DNA of 64,000 nt from Albugo candida. Taxonomy: Eukaryota > Oomycota > Peronosporomycetes > Albuginales > Albuginaceae. Shown piece after piece: positions 1 to 13,866 of this stretch. Each line of letters opens with the position of its first letter. Position 1 is the first letter of the stretch. The stretch spans positions 1 through 64,000 of the forward strand of contig CAJNAR010000020.1 in NCBI GenBank assembly GCA_905220665.1, written 5' to 3'. A model generated the notes under the pieces. That model made no database searches. It saw only the letters and a program-made list of their open reading frames with translations, and was not told the DNA's origin. A program made the translations under genes and the position numbers.

Positions 1-3000
1 GGGCCTTGAAAAAGAGAGAGAGAAATATCTTTGCTACAAATTACACCAGTACAAAAAACCGAACATAGAGGTAATGAACATAAAGTTAATGCATTGACCA
101 CAACCGATTCTCTATTGAGCTATATTTGCCAGTTTTTACCAATCCGGTTTCCCACGGAGCATTTTTGGCGACAAATCGTAGGAAAGTAGTATTCGCGCAG
201 CAAAAGTATCTGCTAAGATTTTACGTAAAGGAAGGCATCTTTTTTGAAGCAATCACTATCAGAAGTCAGAAACGACAAACTGAGAAACTCGAGTGCTGGA
301 TGAGAAATGAACGAAAGGAACCAAATTGTCTCTATATTAGCATTCTTTTTAATCTTTTCTCCTCCAATATCAATTATACGCACTATAAATAGAATTGTCT
401 CGTCAATTGTTTTCCACAGCGCTTGTTGATCTTGTCGATTATTTGCAATTCAATCTTAAGGGTTCCGTGAACTCGATAAACGATGTGTCCTTTCTCGCTT
501 TCGTAGCCTTGATATATCGCTAGGCACGCATGCCACAAGATCATCACGAACCAACATGAGCCTGAGTGATACCATCTGAAATACCATCTGCATCTTGTGG
601 GCCTTGAAAAAGAGAAATATCTTTGCTACAAATTACACCAGTACAAAAAACGAACATAGAGGTTCTGAACATAGAGTTAATCCATTGACCAAAACCGATT
701 CTCTATCGAGCTATATTTGCCAGTTTGTACCAATCCGCTTTGCCACGGAGCATTTTTGGTGAGAAATCGTAGGAAAGTAGTATTCGCGCAGCAAAAGTAT
801 CTGCTAAGATTTTACGTAAAGGAAGGCATCTTTTATGAAGGAATCACTATCAGAAGTCAGAAACGACAAACTGAGAAACTCGAGTGTTGGATGAGAAATG
901 AACGAAAGGAACCAAATTGTCTCTATATTAGCATTCTTTTTAATCTTTTCTCTTGCAATATCAATTATACGCACTATAAATAGAATTGTCTCGTCAATTG
1001 TTTTCCACAGCGCTTGTTGATCTTGTCGATTATTTGCAATTCAATCTCAAGGGTTCCCTGAACTCGATAAACGATGTGTCCTTTCTCGCTTTCGTAGCCT
1101 TGATATAGCGCTAGGCACGCATGCCACAAGATCATCACGAACCAACATGAGCCTGAGTCATACCATCTGCAATACCATCTGCATCTTGTGGGCCTTGAAA
1201 AAGAGAGAGAGAAATATCTTTGCTACAAATTACACCAGTACAAAAAACGAACATAGAGGTTATGAACATAGAGTTAATCCATTGACCAAAACCGATTCTC
1301 TATCGAGCTATATTTGCCAGTTTTTACCAATCCACTTTGCCACGGAGCATTTTTGGCGAGAAATCGTAGGAAAGTAGTATTCGCGCAGCAAAAGTATTGC
1401 TAAGATTTTACGTAAAGGAAGGCATCTTTTATGAAGGAATCACTATCAGAAGTCAGAAACGACAAACTGAGAACCTCGAGTGCTGGATGAGAAATGAACG
1501 AAAGGAACCAAATTGTCTCTATATTAGCATTCTTTTTGATCTTTTCTCCTCGAATATCAATTATACGCACTATAAATAGAATTGTCTCGTCAAGTGTTTT
1601 CCACAGCGCTGGTTGATCTTGTCGATTATTTGCAATTCAATCTCAAGGGTTCCGTGAACTCGATAAACGATGTGTTCTTTCTCGCTTTCGTAGCTTTGAT
1701 ATATCGCTAGGCACGCATGCCACAAGATCATCACGAACCAACATGAGCCTGAGTCATACCATCTGAAATACCATCTGCATGATGTGGGCCTTGAAAAAGA
1801 GAAATATCTTTGCTACAAATTACACCAGTACAAAAAACGAACATAGAGGTTCTGAACATAGAGTTAATCCATTGACCAAAACCGATTCTCTATCGAGCTA
1901 TATTTGCCAGTTTGTACCAATCCACTTTGCCACGGAGCATTTTTGGCGAGAAATCGTAGGAAAGTAGTATTCGCGCAGCAAAAGTATCTGCTAAGATTTT
2001 ACGTAAAGGAAGGCATCTTTTTTGAAGGAATCACTATCAGAAGTCAGAAACGACAAACTGAGAAACTCGAGTGTTCGATGAGAAATGAACGAAAGGAACC
2101 AAATTGTCTCTGTATTAGCATTCTTTTTAATCTTTTCTCCTGCAATATCAATTATACGCACTATAAATAGAATTGTCTCGTCAATTGTTTTCCACAGCGC
2201 TTGTTGATCTTGTCGATTATTTGCAATTCAATCTCAAGGGTTCCCTGAACTCGATAAACGATGTGTTCTTTCTCGCTTTCGTAGCCTTGATATAGCGCTA
2301 GGCACGCATGCCACAAGATCATCACGAACCAACATGAGCCTGAGTCATACCATCTGAAATACCATCTGCATGATGTGGGCCTTGAAAAAGAGAAATATCT
2401 TTGCTACAAATTACACCAGTACAAAAAACGAACATAGAGGTTCGAACATAGAGTTAATCCATTGACCAAAACCGATTCTCTATCGAGCTATATTTGCCAG
2501 TTTTTACCAATCCACTTTGCCACGGAGCATTTTTGGCGAGAAATCGTAGGAAAGTAGTATTCGCGCAGCAAAAGTATCTGCTAAGATTTTACGTAAAGGA
2601 AGGCATCTTTTATGAAGGAATCACTATCAGAAGTCAGAAACGACAAACTGAGAAACTCGAGTGCTGGATGAGAAATGAACGAAAGGAACCAAATTGTCTC
2701 TATATTAGCATTCTTTTTGATCTTTTCTCCTCGAATATCAATTATACGCACTATAAATAGAATTGTCTCGTCAAGTGTTTTCCACAGCGCTGGTTGATCT
2801 TGTCGATTATTTGCAATTCAATCTCAAGGGTTCCGTGAACTCGATAAACGATGTGTTCTTTCTCGCTTTCGTAGCTTTGATATAGCGCTAGGAACGCATG
2901 CCACAAGATCATCACGAACCAACATGAGCCTGAGTCATACCATCTGAAATACCATCTGCATGATGTGGGCCTTGAAAAAGAGAAATATCTTTGCTACAAA

Positions 3001-6000
3001 TTACACCAGTACAAAAAACGAACATAGAGGTTCTGAACATAGAGTTAATCCATTGACCAAAACCGATTCTCTATCGAGCTATATTTGCCAGTTTGTACCA
3101 ATCCACTTTGCCACGGAGCATTTTTGGCGAGAAATCGTAGGAAAGTAGTATTCGCGCAGCAAAAGTATCTGCTAAGATTTTACGTAAAGGAAGGCATCTT
3201 TTTTGAAGGAATCACTATCAGAAGTCAGAAACGACAAACTGAGAAACTCGAGTGTTCGATGAGAAATGAACGAAAGGAACCAAATTGTCTCTGTATTAGC
3301 ATTCTTTTTAATCTTTTCTCCTGCAATATCAATTATACGCACTATAAATAGAATTGTCTCGTCAATTGTTTTCCACAGCGCTTGTTGATCTTGTCGATTA
3401 TTTGCAATTCAATCTCAAGGGTTCCCTGAACTCGATAAACGATGTGTTCTTTCTCGCTTTCGTAGCCTTGATATAGCGCTAGGCACGCATGCCACAAGAT
3501 CATCACGAACCAACATGAGCCTGAGTCATACCATCTGAAATACCATCTGCATGATGTGGGCCTTGAAAAAGAGAAATATCTTTGCTACAAATTACACCAG
3601 TACAAAAAACGAACATAGAGGTTCGAACATAGAGTTAATCCATTGACCAAAACCGATTCTCTATCGAGCTATATTTGCCAGTTTGTACCAATCCGCTTTG
3701 CCACGGAGCATTTTTGGTGAGAAATCGTAGGAAAGTAGTATTCGCGCAGCAAAAGTATCTGCTAAGATTTTACGTAAAGGAAGGCATCTTTTATGAAGGA
3801 ATTACTATCAGAAGTCAGAAACGACAAACTGAGAAACTCGAGTGTTGGATGAGAAATGAACGAAAGGAACCAAATTGTCTCTGTATTAGCATTCTTTTTA
3901 ATCTTTTCTCCTGCAATATCAATTATACGCACTATAAATAGAATTGTCTCGTCAATTGTTTTCCGCAGCGCTTGTTGATCTTGTCCATTATTTGCAATTC
4001 AATCTCAAGGGTTCCCTGAACTCGATAAACGATGTGTTCTTTCTCGCTTTCGTAGCCTTGATATATCGCTAGGCACGCATGCCACAAGATCATCACGAAC
4101 CAACATAAGCCTGAGTCATACCATCTGAAATACCATCTGCATGATGTGGGCCTTGAAAAAGAGAGAGAGAAATATCTTTGCTACACATTATACCAGTACA
4201 AAAAACGAACATGGAGGTTATGGACATAAAGTTAATGCATTGACCACAACCGATTCTCTATCGAGCAATATTTGCCAGTTTTTACCAATCCACTTTGCCA
4301 CGGAGCATTTTTGGCGAGAAATCGTAGGAAAGTAGTATTCGCGCAGCAAAAGTATCTGCTAAGATTTTACGTAAAGGAAGGCATCTTTTATGAGGAATCA
4401 CTATCAGAAGTCAGAAACGACAAACTGAGAAACTCGAGTGCTGGATGAGAAATGAACGAAAGGAACCAAATTGTCTCTATATTAGCATTCTTTTTAATCT
4501 TTTCTCCTGCAATATCAATTATACGCACTATAAATAGAATTGTCTCGTCAATTGTTTTCCACAGCGCTTGTTGATCTTGTCGATTATTTGCAATTCAATC
4601 TTAAGGGTTCCGTGAACTCGATAAACGATGTGTTCTTTCTCGCTTTTGTAGCTCCGATATAACGCTAGACACGCATGCCACAAGATCATCACGAACCAAC
4701 ATGAGCCTGAGTCATACCATCTGAAATACCATCTGCATGATGTGGGCCTTGAAAAAGAGAAATATCTTTGCTACAAATTACACCAGTACAAAAAAACGAA
4801 CATAGAGGTTATGGACATCAAGTTAATCCATTGACCAAAACCGATTCTCTATCGAGCTATATTTGCCAGTTTTTACCAATCCACTTTGCCACGGAGCATT
4901 TTTGGCGAGAAATCGTAGGAAAGTAGTATTCGCGCAGCAAAAGTATCTGCTAAGATTTTACGTAAAGGAAGGCATCTTTTTTGAAGGAATCACTATCAGA
5001 AGTCAGAAACGACAAACTGAGAACCTCGAGTGCTGGATGAGAAATGAACGAAAGGAACCAAATTATCTCTATATTAGCATTCTTTTTAATCTTTTCTCCT
5101 GCAATATCAATTATACGCACTATAAATAGAATTGTCTCGTCAATTGTTTTCCACAGCGCTTGTTGATCTTGTCGATTATTTGCAATTCAATCTTAAGGGT
5201 TCCGTGAACTCGATAAACGATGTGTTCTTTCTCGCTTTTGTAGCTCCGATATAACGCTAGACACGCATGCCACAAGATCATCACGAACCAACATGAGCCT
5301 GAGTCATACCATCTGAAATACCATCTGCATGATGTGGGCCTTGAAAAAGAGAAATATCTTTGCTACAAATTACACCAGTACAAAAAAACGAACATAGAGG
5401 TTATGGACATCAAGTTAATCCATTGACCAAAACCGATTCTCTATCGAGTTATATTTGCCAGTTTTTACCAATCCGCTTTGCCACGAAGCATTTTTGGCGA
5501 GAAATCGTAGGAAAGTAGTATTCGCGCAGCAAAAGTATCTGCTAAGATTTGACGTAAAGGAAGGCATCTTTTATGAAGGAATTACTATCAGAAGTCAGAA
5601 ACGACAAACTGAGAAACTCGAGTGTTGGATGAGAAATGAACGAAAGGAACCAAATTGTCTCTGTATTAGCATTCTTTTTAATCTTTTCTCCTGCAATATC
5701 AATTATACGCACTATAAATAGAATTGTCTCGTCAATTGTTTTCCACAGCGCTTGTTGATCTTGTCGATTATTTGCAATTCAATCTTAAGGGTTCCGTGAA
5801 CTCGATAAACGATGTGTTCTTTCTCGCTTTCGTAGCCTTGATATATCGCTAGGCACGCATGCCACAAGATCATCACGAACCAACATGAGCCTGAGTCATA
5901 CCATCTGAAATACCATCTGCATCTTGTGGGCCTTGAAAAAGAGAGAGAGAAATATCTTTGCTACAAATTACACCAGTACAAAAAACGAACATAGAGGTAA

Positions 6001-9000
6001 TGAACATAAAGTTAACGCATTGACCACAACCGATTCTCTATCGAGCTATATTTGCCAGTTTTTACCAATCCGGTTTCCCACGGAGCATTTTTGGCGAGAA
6101 ATCGTAGGAAAGTAGTATTCGCGCAGCAAAAGTATCTGCTAAGATTTTACGTAAAGGAAGGCATCTTTTATGAAGGAATCACTATCAGAAGTCAGAAACG
6201 ACAAACTGAGAAACTCGAGTGTTCGATGAGAAATGAACGAAAGGAACCAAATTGTCTCTATATTAGCCTTCTTTTTATTCTTTTCTCCTCCAATATCAAT
6301 TATACGCACTATAAATAGAATTGTCTCGTCAATTGTTTTCCACAGCGCTTGTTGATCTTGTCGATTATTTGCAATTCAATCTTAAGGGTTCCGTGAACTC
6401 GATAAAGGATGTGTCCTTTCTCGCTTTCGTAGCCTTGATATATCGCTAGACACGCATGCCACAAGATCATCACGAACCAACATGAGCCTGAGTCATACCA
6501 TCTGCATGATGTGGGCCTTGAAAAAGAGAAATATCTTTGCGACAAATTACACCAGTACAAAAACCGAACATAGAGGTTATGAACATAGAGTTAATCATTG
6601 ACCACAACCGATTCTCTATCGAGCAATATTTGCCAATTTTTACCAATCCGCTTTGCCACGGAGCATTTTTGGCGAGAAATCGTAGGAAAGTAGTATTCGC
6701 GCAGCAAAAGTATCTGCTAAGATTTTACGTAAAGGAAGGCATGTTTTATGAAGGAATCACCATCAGAAGTCAGAAACGACAAACTGAGAACCTCGAGTGT
6801 TGGATGAGAAATGAACGAAAGGAACCAAATTGTCTCTATATTAGCCTTCTTTTTAATCTTTTCTCCTCGAATATCAATTATACGCACTATAAATAGAATT
6901 GTCTCGTCAATTGTTTTCCACAGCGCTTGTTGATCTTGTCGATTATTTGCAATTCAATCTTAAGGGTTCCGTGAACTCGATAAACGATGTGTTCTTTCTC
7001 GCTTTTGTAGCTCCGATATAACGCTAGACACGCATGCCACAAGATCATCACGAACCAACATGAGCCTGAGTCATACCATCTGAAATACCATCTGCATCTT
7101 GTGGGCCTTGAAAAAGAGAGAGAGAAATATCTTTGCTACAAATTACACCAGTACAAAAAACGAACATAGAGGTTATGAACATAAAGTTAATGCATTGACC
7201 ACAACCGATTCTCTATTGAGCTATATTTGCCAGTTTTTACCAATCCGCTTTGCCACGGAGCATTTTTGGCGAGAAATCGTAGGAAAGTAGTATTCGCGCA
7301 GCAAAAGTATCTGCTAAGATTTTACGTAAAGGAAGGCATCTTTTTTGAAGGAATCACTATCAGAAGTCAGAAACGACAAACTGAGAAACTCGAGTGCTGG
7401 ATGAGAAATGAACGAAAGGAACCAAATTGTCTCTATATTAGCATTCTTTTTGATCTTTTCTCCTCGAATATCAATTATACGCACTATAAATAGAATTGTC
7501 TCGTCAATTGTTTTTCACAGCGCTTGTTGATCTTGTCGATTATTTGCAATTCAATCTTAAGGGTTCCGTGAACTCGATAAACGATGTGTCCTTTCTCGCT
7601 TTCGTAGCCTTGATATATCGCTAGGCACGCATGCCACAAGATCATCACGAACCAACATGAGCCTGAGTCATACCATCTGAAATACCATCTGCATCTTGTG
7701 GGCCTTGAAAAAGAGAGAGAGAAATATCTTTGCTACAAATTACACCAGTACAAAAAACGAACATAGAGGTTATGAACATAGAGTTAATCCATTGACCACA
7801 ACCGATTCTTTATCGAGCTATATTTGCCACTTTTCACCAATCCGCTTTGCCACGAAGCCTTTTTAGCGAGAAATCGTAAGAAAGAAGTATTCGCGCAGCA
7901 AAAGTATCTGCTAAGATTTTACGTAAAGGAAGGCATCTTTTTTGAAGGAATCACTATCAGAAGTCAGAAACGAAAAACTGAGAAACTCGAGTGTTGGATG
8001 AGAAATGAACGAAATGAAGCAAATTGTCTCTATATTAGAATTCTTTTTGATATTTTCTCCTCGAATATCAATCATACGCACTATAAATAGAATTGTCTCG
8101 TCAATTGTTTTTCACAGCGCTTGTTGATCGTGTCGATTATTTGCAATTCAATCTTAAGGGTTCCCTGAACTCGATAAACGATGTGTTCTTTCTCGCTTTT
8201 GTAGCCTTGATATATCGCTAGATACCCATGCCGCAAGAACATCACAAACCAACATGAGCCTGAGTCATACCATCTGAAATACCATCTGCATGATATGGGC
8301 CTTGAAAAAGAGAAATGTATTTGCTACAAATTACACCAGTACAAAAAACGAATATAGATGTTATGAACATAGAGTTAATCCATTGACCAAAACCGATTCT
8401 CTATCGAGCAATATTTGCCAGTTTTTACCAATCCGCTTTGCCACGAAGCATTCCTGGCCAGAAATCGATATAAAGAAGTATTCGCGCAGCAAAAGTATCT
8501 GCTAAGATTTAACGTAATGGAAGGCATGTTTTATGAAGGAATCACTATCAGAAGTCAGAAACGACAAACTGAGAAACTCGAGTGTTGGATGAGAAATGAA
8601 CGAAATGAAGCACATTGTCTCTATATTAGTATTCGTTTTGATCTTTTCTCCTCGAATATCAATTATACGCACCATAAATAGAATTGTCTCGTCAATTGTT
8701 TTTCACAGCGCTTGTTGATCGTCTCGCTTATTTGCAATTCAATCTTAAGGGCTCCGTGAACTCGATAAACGATGTGTCCTTTCTCGCTTTTGTAGCCCCG
8801 ATATATCGCTAGATACCCATGCCGCAAGATCATCACAAACCAACATGAGCCTGAGTCATACCATCTAAAATACCATCTGCATGATGTGGGCCTTGAAAAA
8901 GAGAAATGTATTTGCTACAAATTACACCAGTACAAAAAACGAACATAGAGGTTATGAACATAGAGTTAATCATTGACCACAACCGATTCTCTATCGAGCA

Positions 9001-9708
9001 ATATTTGCCAATTTTCACCAATCCGCTTTGCCACGAAGCCTTTTTAGCGAGAAATCGTAAGAAAGAAGTATTCGCGCAGCAAAAGTATCTGCTAAGATTT
9101 TACGTAAAGGAAGGCATCTTTTTTGAAGGAATCACTATCAGAAGTCAGAAACGAAAAACTGAGAAACTCGAGTGTTGGATGAGAAATGAACGAAATGAAG
9201 CAAATTGTCTCTGTATTAGCATTCTTTTTAATCTTTTCTCCTGCAATATCAATTATACGCACTATAAATAGAATTGTCTCGTCAAGTGTTTTCCACAGCG
9301 CTTGTTGATCTTGTCGATTATTTGCAATTCAATCTTAAGGTTTCCGTGAACTCGATAAACGATGTGTTCTTTCTCGCTTTTGTAGCTCCGATATATCGCT
9401 AGGCACGCATGCCACAAGATCATCACGAACCAACATGAGCCTGAGTCATACCATCTGAAATACCATCTGCATCTTGTGGGCCTTGAAAAAGAGAGAGAGA
9501 AATATCTTTGCTACAAATTATACCAGTACAAAAAACGAACATCGAGATTATGAACATTAAGTTAATTCATTGACCACAACCGATTCTCTATCGAGCTATA
9601 TTTGCCAGTTTTCACCTATTAGCTTTGCCACGAAGCATTTTTAGCGAGAAATCGTAGGAATGTAGTATTCGAGCAGTAAACGTATGTGTCACCATTTACG
9701 TGAAAACA
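1..9708. repeat. Satellite array, ~591-bp units, 16 full periods
   Basis: The block TTGCCAG(T/A)TTT recurs at 126, 717, 1314, 1904, 2494, 3085, 3675, 4272, 4863, 5455, 6052, 6630, 7227, 7824, 8415, 9005 and 9602, giving periods of 578-597 bp. The array continues past the left edge of the window. Periods of 597 and 591 differ mainly by a GAGAGAGAG versus GAG tract; the 578-bp unit lacks part of a duplicated ACCATCTG segment. Every unit carries a TATA-like TATAAATAG. Units right of about 7,800 are more diverged than the rest. Similarity fades near 9,708, where copia-related sequence begins. Short open frames in the units start at TTG and I do not regard them as genes. Confidence 0.95.
1314..3674. 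repeat. Higher-order duplication of two satellite units (~1,180 bp)
   Basis: The unit pair starting at 1,314 and 1,904 is repeated almost unchanged as the pair starting at 2,494 and 3,085. The two pairs share private variants: GCGCTGGTTGATC, GTAGCTTTGATAT and the AAGTGTTTTCC form in the first unit, and GTGTTCGATG in the second. Neighbouring units do not combine these. This is the signature of a recent two-unit duplication by unequal exchange. Confidence 0.75.
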
Positions 9709-9786
9709 GGTTACTTTGTATGCTCTCCACATTCAGTTCTCCCAATGTAGTGCTTTTGAACATAATTAGAGTTGTTGTTCGCTACA
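9709..9786 (-). repeat. 3' LTR remnant of copia element 1
   Basis: Read on the minus strand this begins TGTAGCGAAC directly after a purine-rich tract (9,787-9,800, AATCCGAAAGAGAA). It then matches the 5' LTR at 13,867-14,114, most clearly around GCACTACATT. Similarity to the LTR fades leftward where the satellite begins, so this LTR is truncated or replaced at its outer end. The call depends on a moderate-identity alignment of about 75 bp plus the tract position. Confidence 0.5.
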
Positions 9787-12700
9787 TTCTCTTTCGGATT
9801 CTGAGTTTCAATCCGGGCCTTTTCAATAGGGTTCTGGAATTGCTTCGTCGCAATTGGCTTTGTCAAAAATCTGCCAGTTGGTACTGGGTTGGATTATCTA
9901 TTAGCTTTGTGTGTTAAACCGCGCATATTCTCGTGTAAAGTGTAGCCGAATATCGACGTCTTTTGCACGCTTATGATACCATCGTATTGTGCCATAGCAA
10001 TTGCACTCTGTATGTCAACATAGATATGATTTCCAGTCCGTCTTGCAAAGCCAGTTTCCGTCAATAGTGATTTTAACCAAATCACTTCTTGATACACATT
10101 AAAATTGCGATGTATTCTGCTTCAGCTGTGATTAGCGCGACGCTAATTTGTAGTCTAGATTATATTACAACTAGAATAGTGTTAACGAGAAGTATTACAC
10201 CGACAATTGAACGTCGATTATCCCCATTGCTTTCTTTATCGTCGTCACTGTATCTGAGAAGTTCTGGATTCGACTTCCGCTTTTACTAATAAGTCCAAAT
10301 CTGAAGTTATTGCTTTAATTGAAACTCGACTGAGTCGGCAAACTGCTAATGCGTGCATCTGTTCGAGAACTCATCGCCGGATATAACAATGATCCAATAG
10401 GTGAACGATATGGCCGCTTTTGCATATCTTGATCCTTTTCATTGCATTCGGCCAATATTTCTCCAAGAACGCTCGAATTGTATACAGGAGATGATGCGTT
10501 CTGATTGAATTTGTCAGCCATATCATTGTAAAATCCTGCTGAGTAATAATTACAGTTCTATTCTTGGGTGGGTAAGATTGTTGCATTCCAAGAATAAATA
10601 GTGCTTCACCCAAATCCTTTAGGCTGAAAAAACAAAACGATGAACTGAACCTCTAGTATTGTTTCCCCGATTTCCATATCACCCACAAAAAGTACAATGA
10701 AACCTCGCCTTTTATGGTGTTAACGAACAGAGATGCAAGCGTCGGGAAGACATTGCTTGTACTGGAGCTGTTCCCAAATATTGCAGAAGAACTTGTGTCC
10801 TGTATGGCTGATCCCTGCTTCAAACCATGAAGACTTCGTTTCAATTTACATGCCTTTGCCGGCTTTGTTTTGTAACCTTGAGGAAGACACATATAGATTG
10901 CTTCGTCGAGGTGATCATTCAGAAGCTGTGCCCACATCGTACTGATTTATTCCCTACCCGAGCTGGCAGCATTTTGCTAAAAAGGCTCGAATCGAGTTCA
11001 TACCAACAACAGGCGAGTATGCTTTCTTGTGATCAATGTGTGGAATCTGAAAAAAAACTTGTGCAACGAGACGAGCTTTGTACCGCTAAATCTTTCCATG
11101 CATATCACGTTTGATTGCAAAGACCCATATGAAATCGATAAATCCTTTGTTTGAGAGTGCAAAGGTCAATTCTTATCTTCCTTTCGATCCAGATAAGACA
11201 GCTCGAACTCAAGAGCTTTCTTCAATACTTGCTGTCGTGGCATTTAACTTCGGAATACGTCTCGGGTCTTTCATTTGCGATATATGCGTAGTTTGAGTAA
11301 TAAAAAAAATTTGAAGTCGTTTTGATCCTCGATGGTCTTTATTAAACGAATAATTTTCAATCCTTCCATACGGAACTACTACGTCGGAAGGTGTAGATGA
11401 TGGTAAAGCTCTGTGGCCGTGGGAAGTTAATTCTCCACTGGTACCGTATAGATAATGCTTACTGTTTGGTTCAAATCTCCCTCTGAACAATACTACGGAT
11501 AGGTTGTGATATCGAGCGATCTTCATTACCAGCCTTCGGAGTTTCGTTGCAATACCTATCCGACTGTCATCATACTCAGTAACTGAGTGATTATTTGCTG
11601 TTGCTAATTTTCCTTCATCTTAATCGAGATTCATTGGAACATCTTTGTCAGCACGATCACAATCTGCTGTAACTAACCTGGACCTTTATCATGCGAAATA
11701 TCCTCGCTCTCCACGTCAAGATTGGTTTGATGGGCTTGAATATTATTCTCGGACACTTCAGCGTATGTAACTTAAATCTATTTCGACAGTTGTACTGTTC
11801 TTGAAACCTCAATCTTCCCGGATTCCTTTTTGTACACGCAATAACCTTTCACATTGTTCGCGTATCCTAAGAAAACAGCAACTAGATGCTTTTTTCTGAG
11901 GTTTACTTCACTTTGATACATCAATATAGGCATATCCATTAGAACTGAATACTTAAAAATGAGCAATATCTGGCTCGTTACCAAAACATACTTTTATTAT
12001 GTCATGGCTCATGTCGACTATTTCGTTATCCATTCGTACGATAAGCAGCAGTATTAACTCTTTCCGCCCATCATTTTTTCTAGCGCATTTGTGCTCTAAC
12101 ATGGTCCTTCTCGCTCCATAAGTGTTCTGTTCATCCGTTTGGCCAAACCATTTTATTGAGGAGAAAATGGAATTATAGTCTAGTGTATGATCCGACTCTT
12201 CCTACGACCACGCAAAAGTTGACCGTTGATATACTCCTTGGTCCGAACGCATTTGATTTTCTTTCTAAGTCGCCGCTCAGTCATCGACTAGTATTTAACT
12301 AAATAGTCCACAACTTGCGACTTACGTTTTAGAGAATACACCTTCACAAATCTTGAATAATCATCAACATATGTCACGACATACATTTAACCGCCAGAAG
12401 AAGTTGATCTGATCAGTCACATGACGTCACTATGGAGAAGCTGCAATACTTCATTCCTGTTTGGCCCCTTCACGATGTTCTTCAAAAATGGCTTTGATGT
12501 TAACCGACCTTTGGCATATCCACTGCATAGATCTTCATCGCTAGTATCGAGACCAGAGATTCTTATAATCTTCGAACCAGTACTACACTTGTCCAGTTAA
12601 CTGGTTTTGGATTCTGGAAAATGTTCAAGTCGACCATGCCATATTTCCATTCGTTGAGACTGGACACCAACTCCCGTAGTTACTATCATTGCTTGATAAA

Positions 12701-13844
12701 TTGACGGCTTGGATGCTATCTAAAGTACGTACATTTTTCCCCTTATATGCTCTCTGATGATTGGACTTGCTGAGCTTGCAATATCGCTTCAATTATGGCC
12801 AGACGAAACCTTCATACCCTTTGATATCAGTGCTGGAATCGCCAAAGATGCCTATCCAAATTGGGAACAAAGAGAACATCATTTATGATGAATCTTTTAT
12901 CATTATCATTTGTAAGCGTTATCGGGACTGTTCCAACCATAATTGCCTCGACGGGAGCGCCATTTGTAATCGAGATTTTGATAGAGTAGTCAAGCAGCTT
13001 GAAAAGTTTCAAAATCACTCTTTACAAAGTCCATATGACTACTCGGTCCATTTTCTAAAAGTCAATGCATCGTTGTTTGATTTTGGACTGCCATAAATGC
13101 ATACGCATTGTACTGCTGGTTTTTGTTCTCTTATTTGCTCCACGCTTTTTGCATGTATCCCTCTGTGGTGTCCACTCTTGTTGCAATGAAAAGATCGCCT
13201 GCTGAATAACATTCCGTCAATCTTATTTTGGTTTGCTTGCTGCATGAACTTGAACTTCAATTTCGCTGCTTTCAGTGCTACATCACTGCTTTCGTTTATC
13301 TGGTTATTTATCTGTTCACGATGTTGATTTTTGAGACATATTAGATCGACTTACCTACATTCTTAATGATTCTTAAAATACACTGACTTTCTTCAGTTAG
13401 ACTCCCAAGCAATATTTCAATTGCTTCGTCCTCCGTGATTGCGTCTCGAGTCGCGCCCGTATTCTATACGAATACCTCCAGGTTCATCAAGCCGTCGACT
13501 AGCTTCTGTTCTTTAAACATCTCGAATTCATGTAATTTTCTTCTGATTTGCACCTTGTTTTGCACACACTTCCGAACGAAAAACTGCTGAAGAGTATCCC
13601 ATAAATGCTTCGCGCCAACTTTTGCACGCACCGTTTTCTGAAAGTTTGGGCTCAGCGTCGTTGATAAAATCGGTAAAGCTCTCTTGTCGTTGAGTTTTCA
13701 CTCCGTTGATTCTATGGTATCTTCGTTGGTGGAGCTGTTACAATCCGACATGACTCAATAAATTCTTCTTCGCCAGATTCATTCTCGCATTGTATCCCAG
13801 TAGAAATAGTTATCTATTGGAAGAATGTCCTTGTTTATATCCAT
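9787..13844 (-). pseudogene. Ty1/copia retrotransposon 1, gag-pol remnants
   Basis: The minus strand carries the copia domain order in broken frames. A gag start lies at 13,844 (MDINKDILPIDNYFYW), with a zinc-knuckle remnant (CNKSGHH) near 13,180. A protease-like segment (IINDVLFVPNL) lies near 12,850 and an integrase C-terminus (VAVFLGYANNVKGY) near 11,870. Reverse transcriptase pieces (EAIYMCLPQGYK, LKRSLHGLKQG) lie near 10,850, RNase H (IYVDIQSAIAMA) near 10,020, and a terminal FLTKPIATKQF near 9,860. Protease before integrase before RT is the Ty1/copia order, not Ty3. Stops and frameshifts lie between every domain, so no functional polyprotein is possible. Confidence 0.85.
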
Positions 13845-13851
13845 GGCTGAT

Positions 13852-13866
13852 GTTGGCCTCATAACC
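13852..13866 (-). other. Primer-binding site of copia element 1
   Basis: The minus strand reads GGTTATGAGGCCAAC immediately after the LTR end CTACCA. GGTTATGAG is complementary to CUCAUAACC, the sequence of an initiator-Met tRNA anticodon arm. Drosophila copia is known to prime with an initiator tRNA half-molecule at such a site. The same motif lies at 59,198-59,212 in copia element 2. The site decides where the LTR ends and gag begins. Confidence 0.6.

Noticed and set aside
6309..6560. Minus-strand open frame in a satellite unit
   Set aside because: It starts at TTG and is broken in most other units.
126..9271. 88-residue open frames repeated in nearly every satellite unit
   Set aside because: They start at TTG, with no ATG until late in the frame. 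They match no family, and stay open mainly because the units are near-identical. Frameshifting indels occur between units (for example at 1,397).
9602..9786. Idea that the satellite unit derives from the copia 1 LTR
   Set aside because: A few shared words (CTATTAGC, GCAGTA) appear at the junction, but I could not extend them into a convincing alignment of unit and LTR. It remains an open question.
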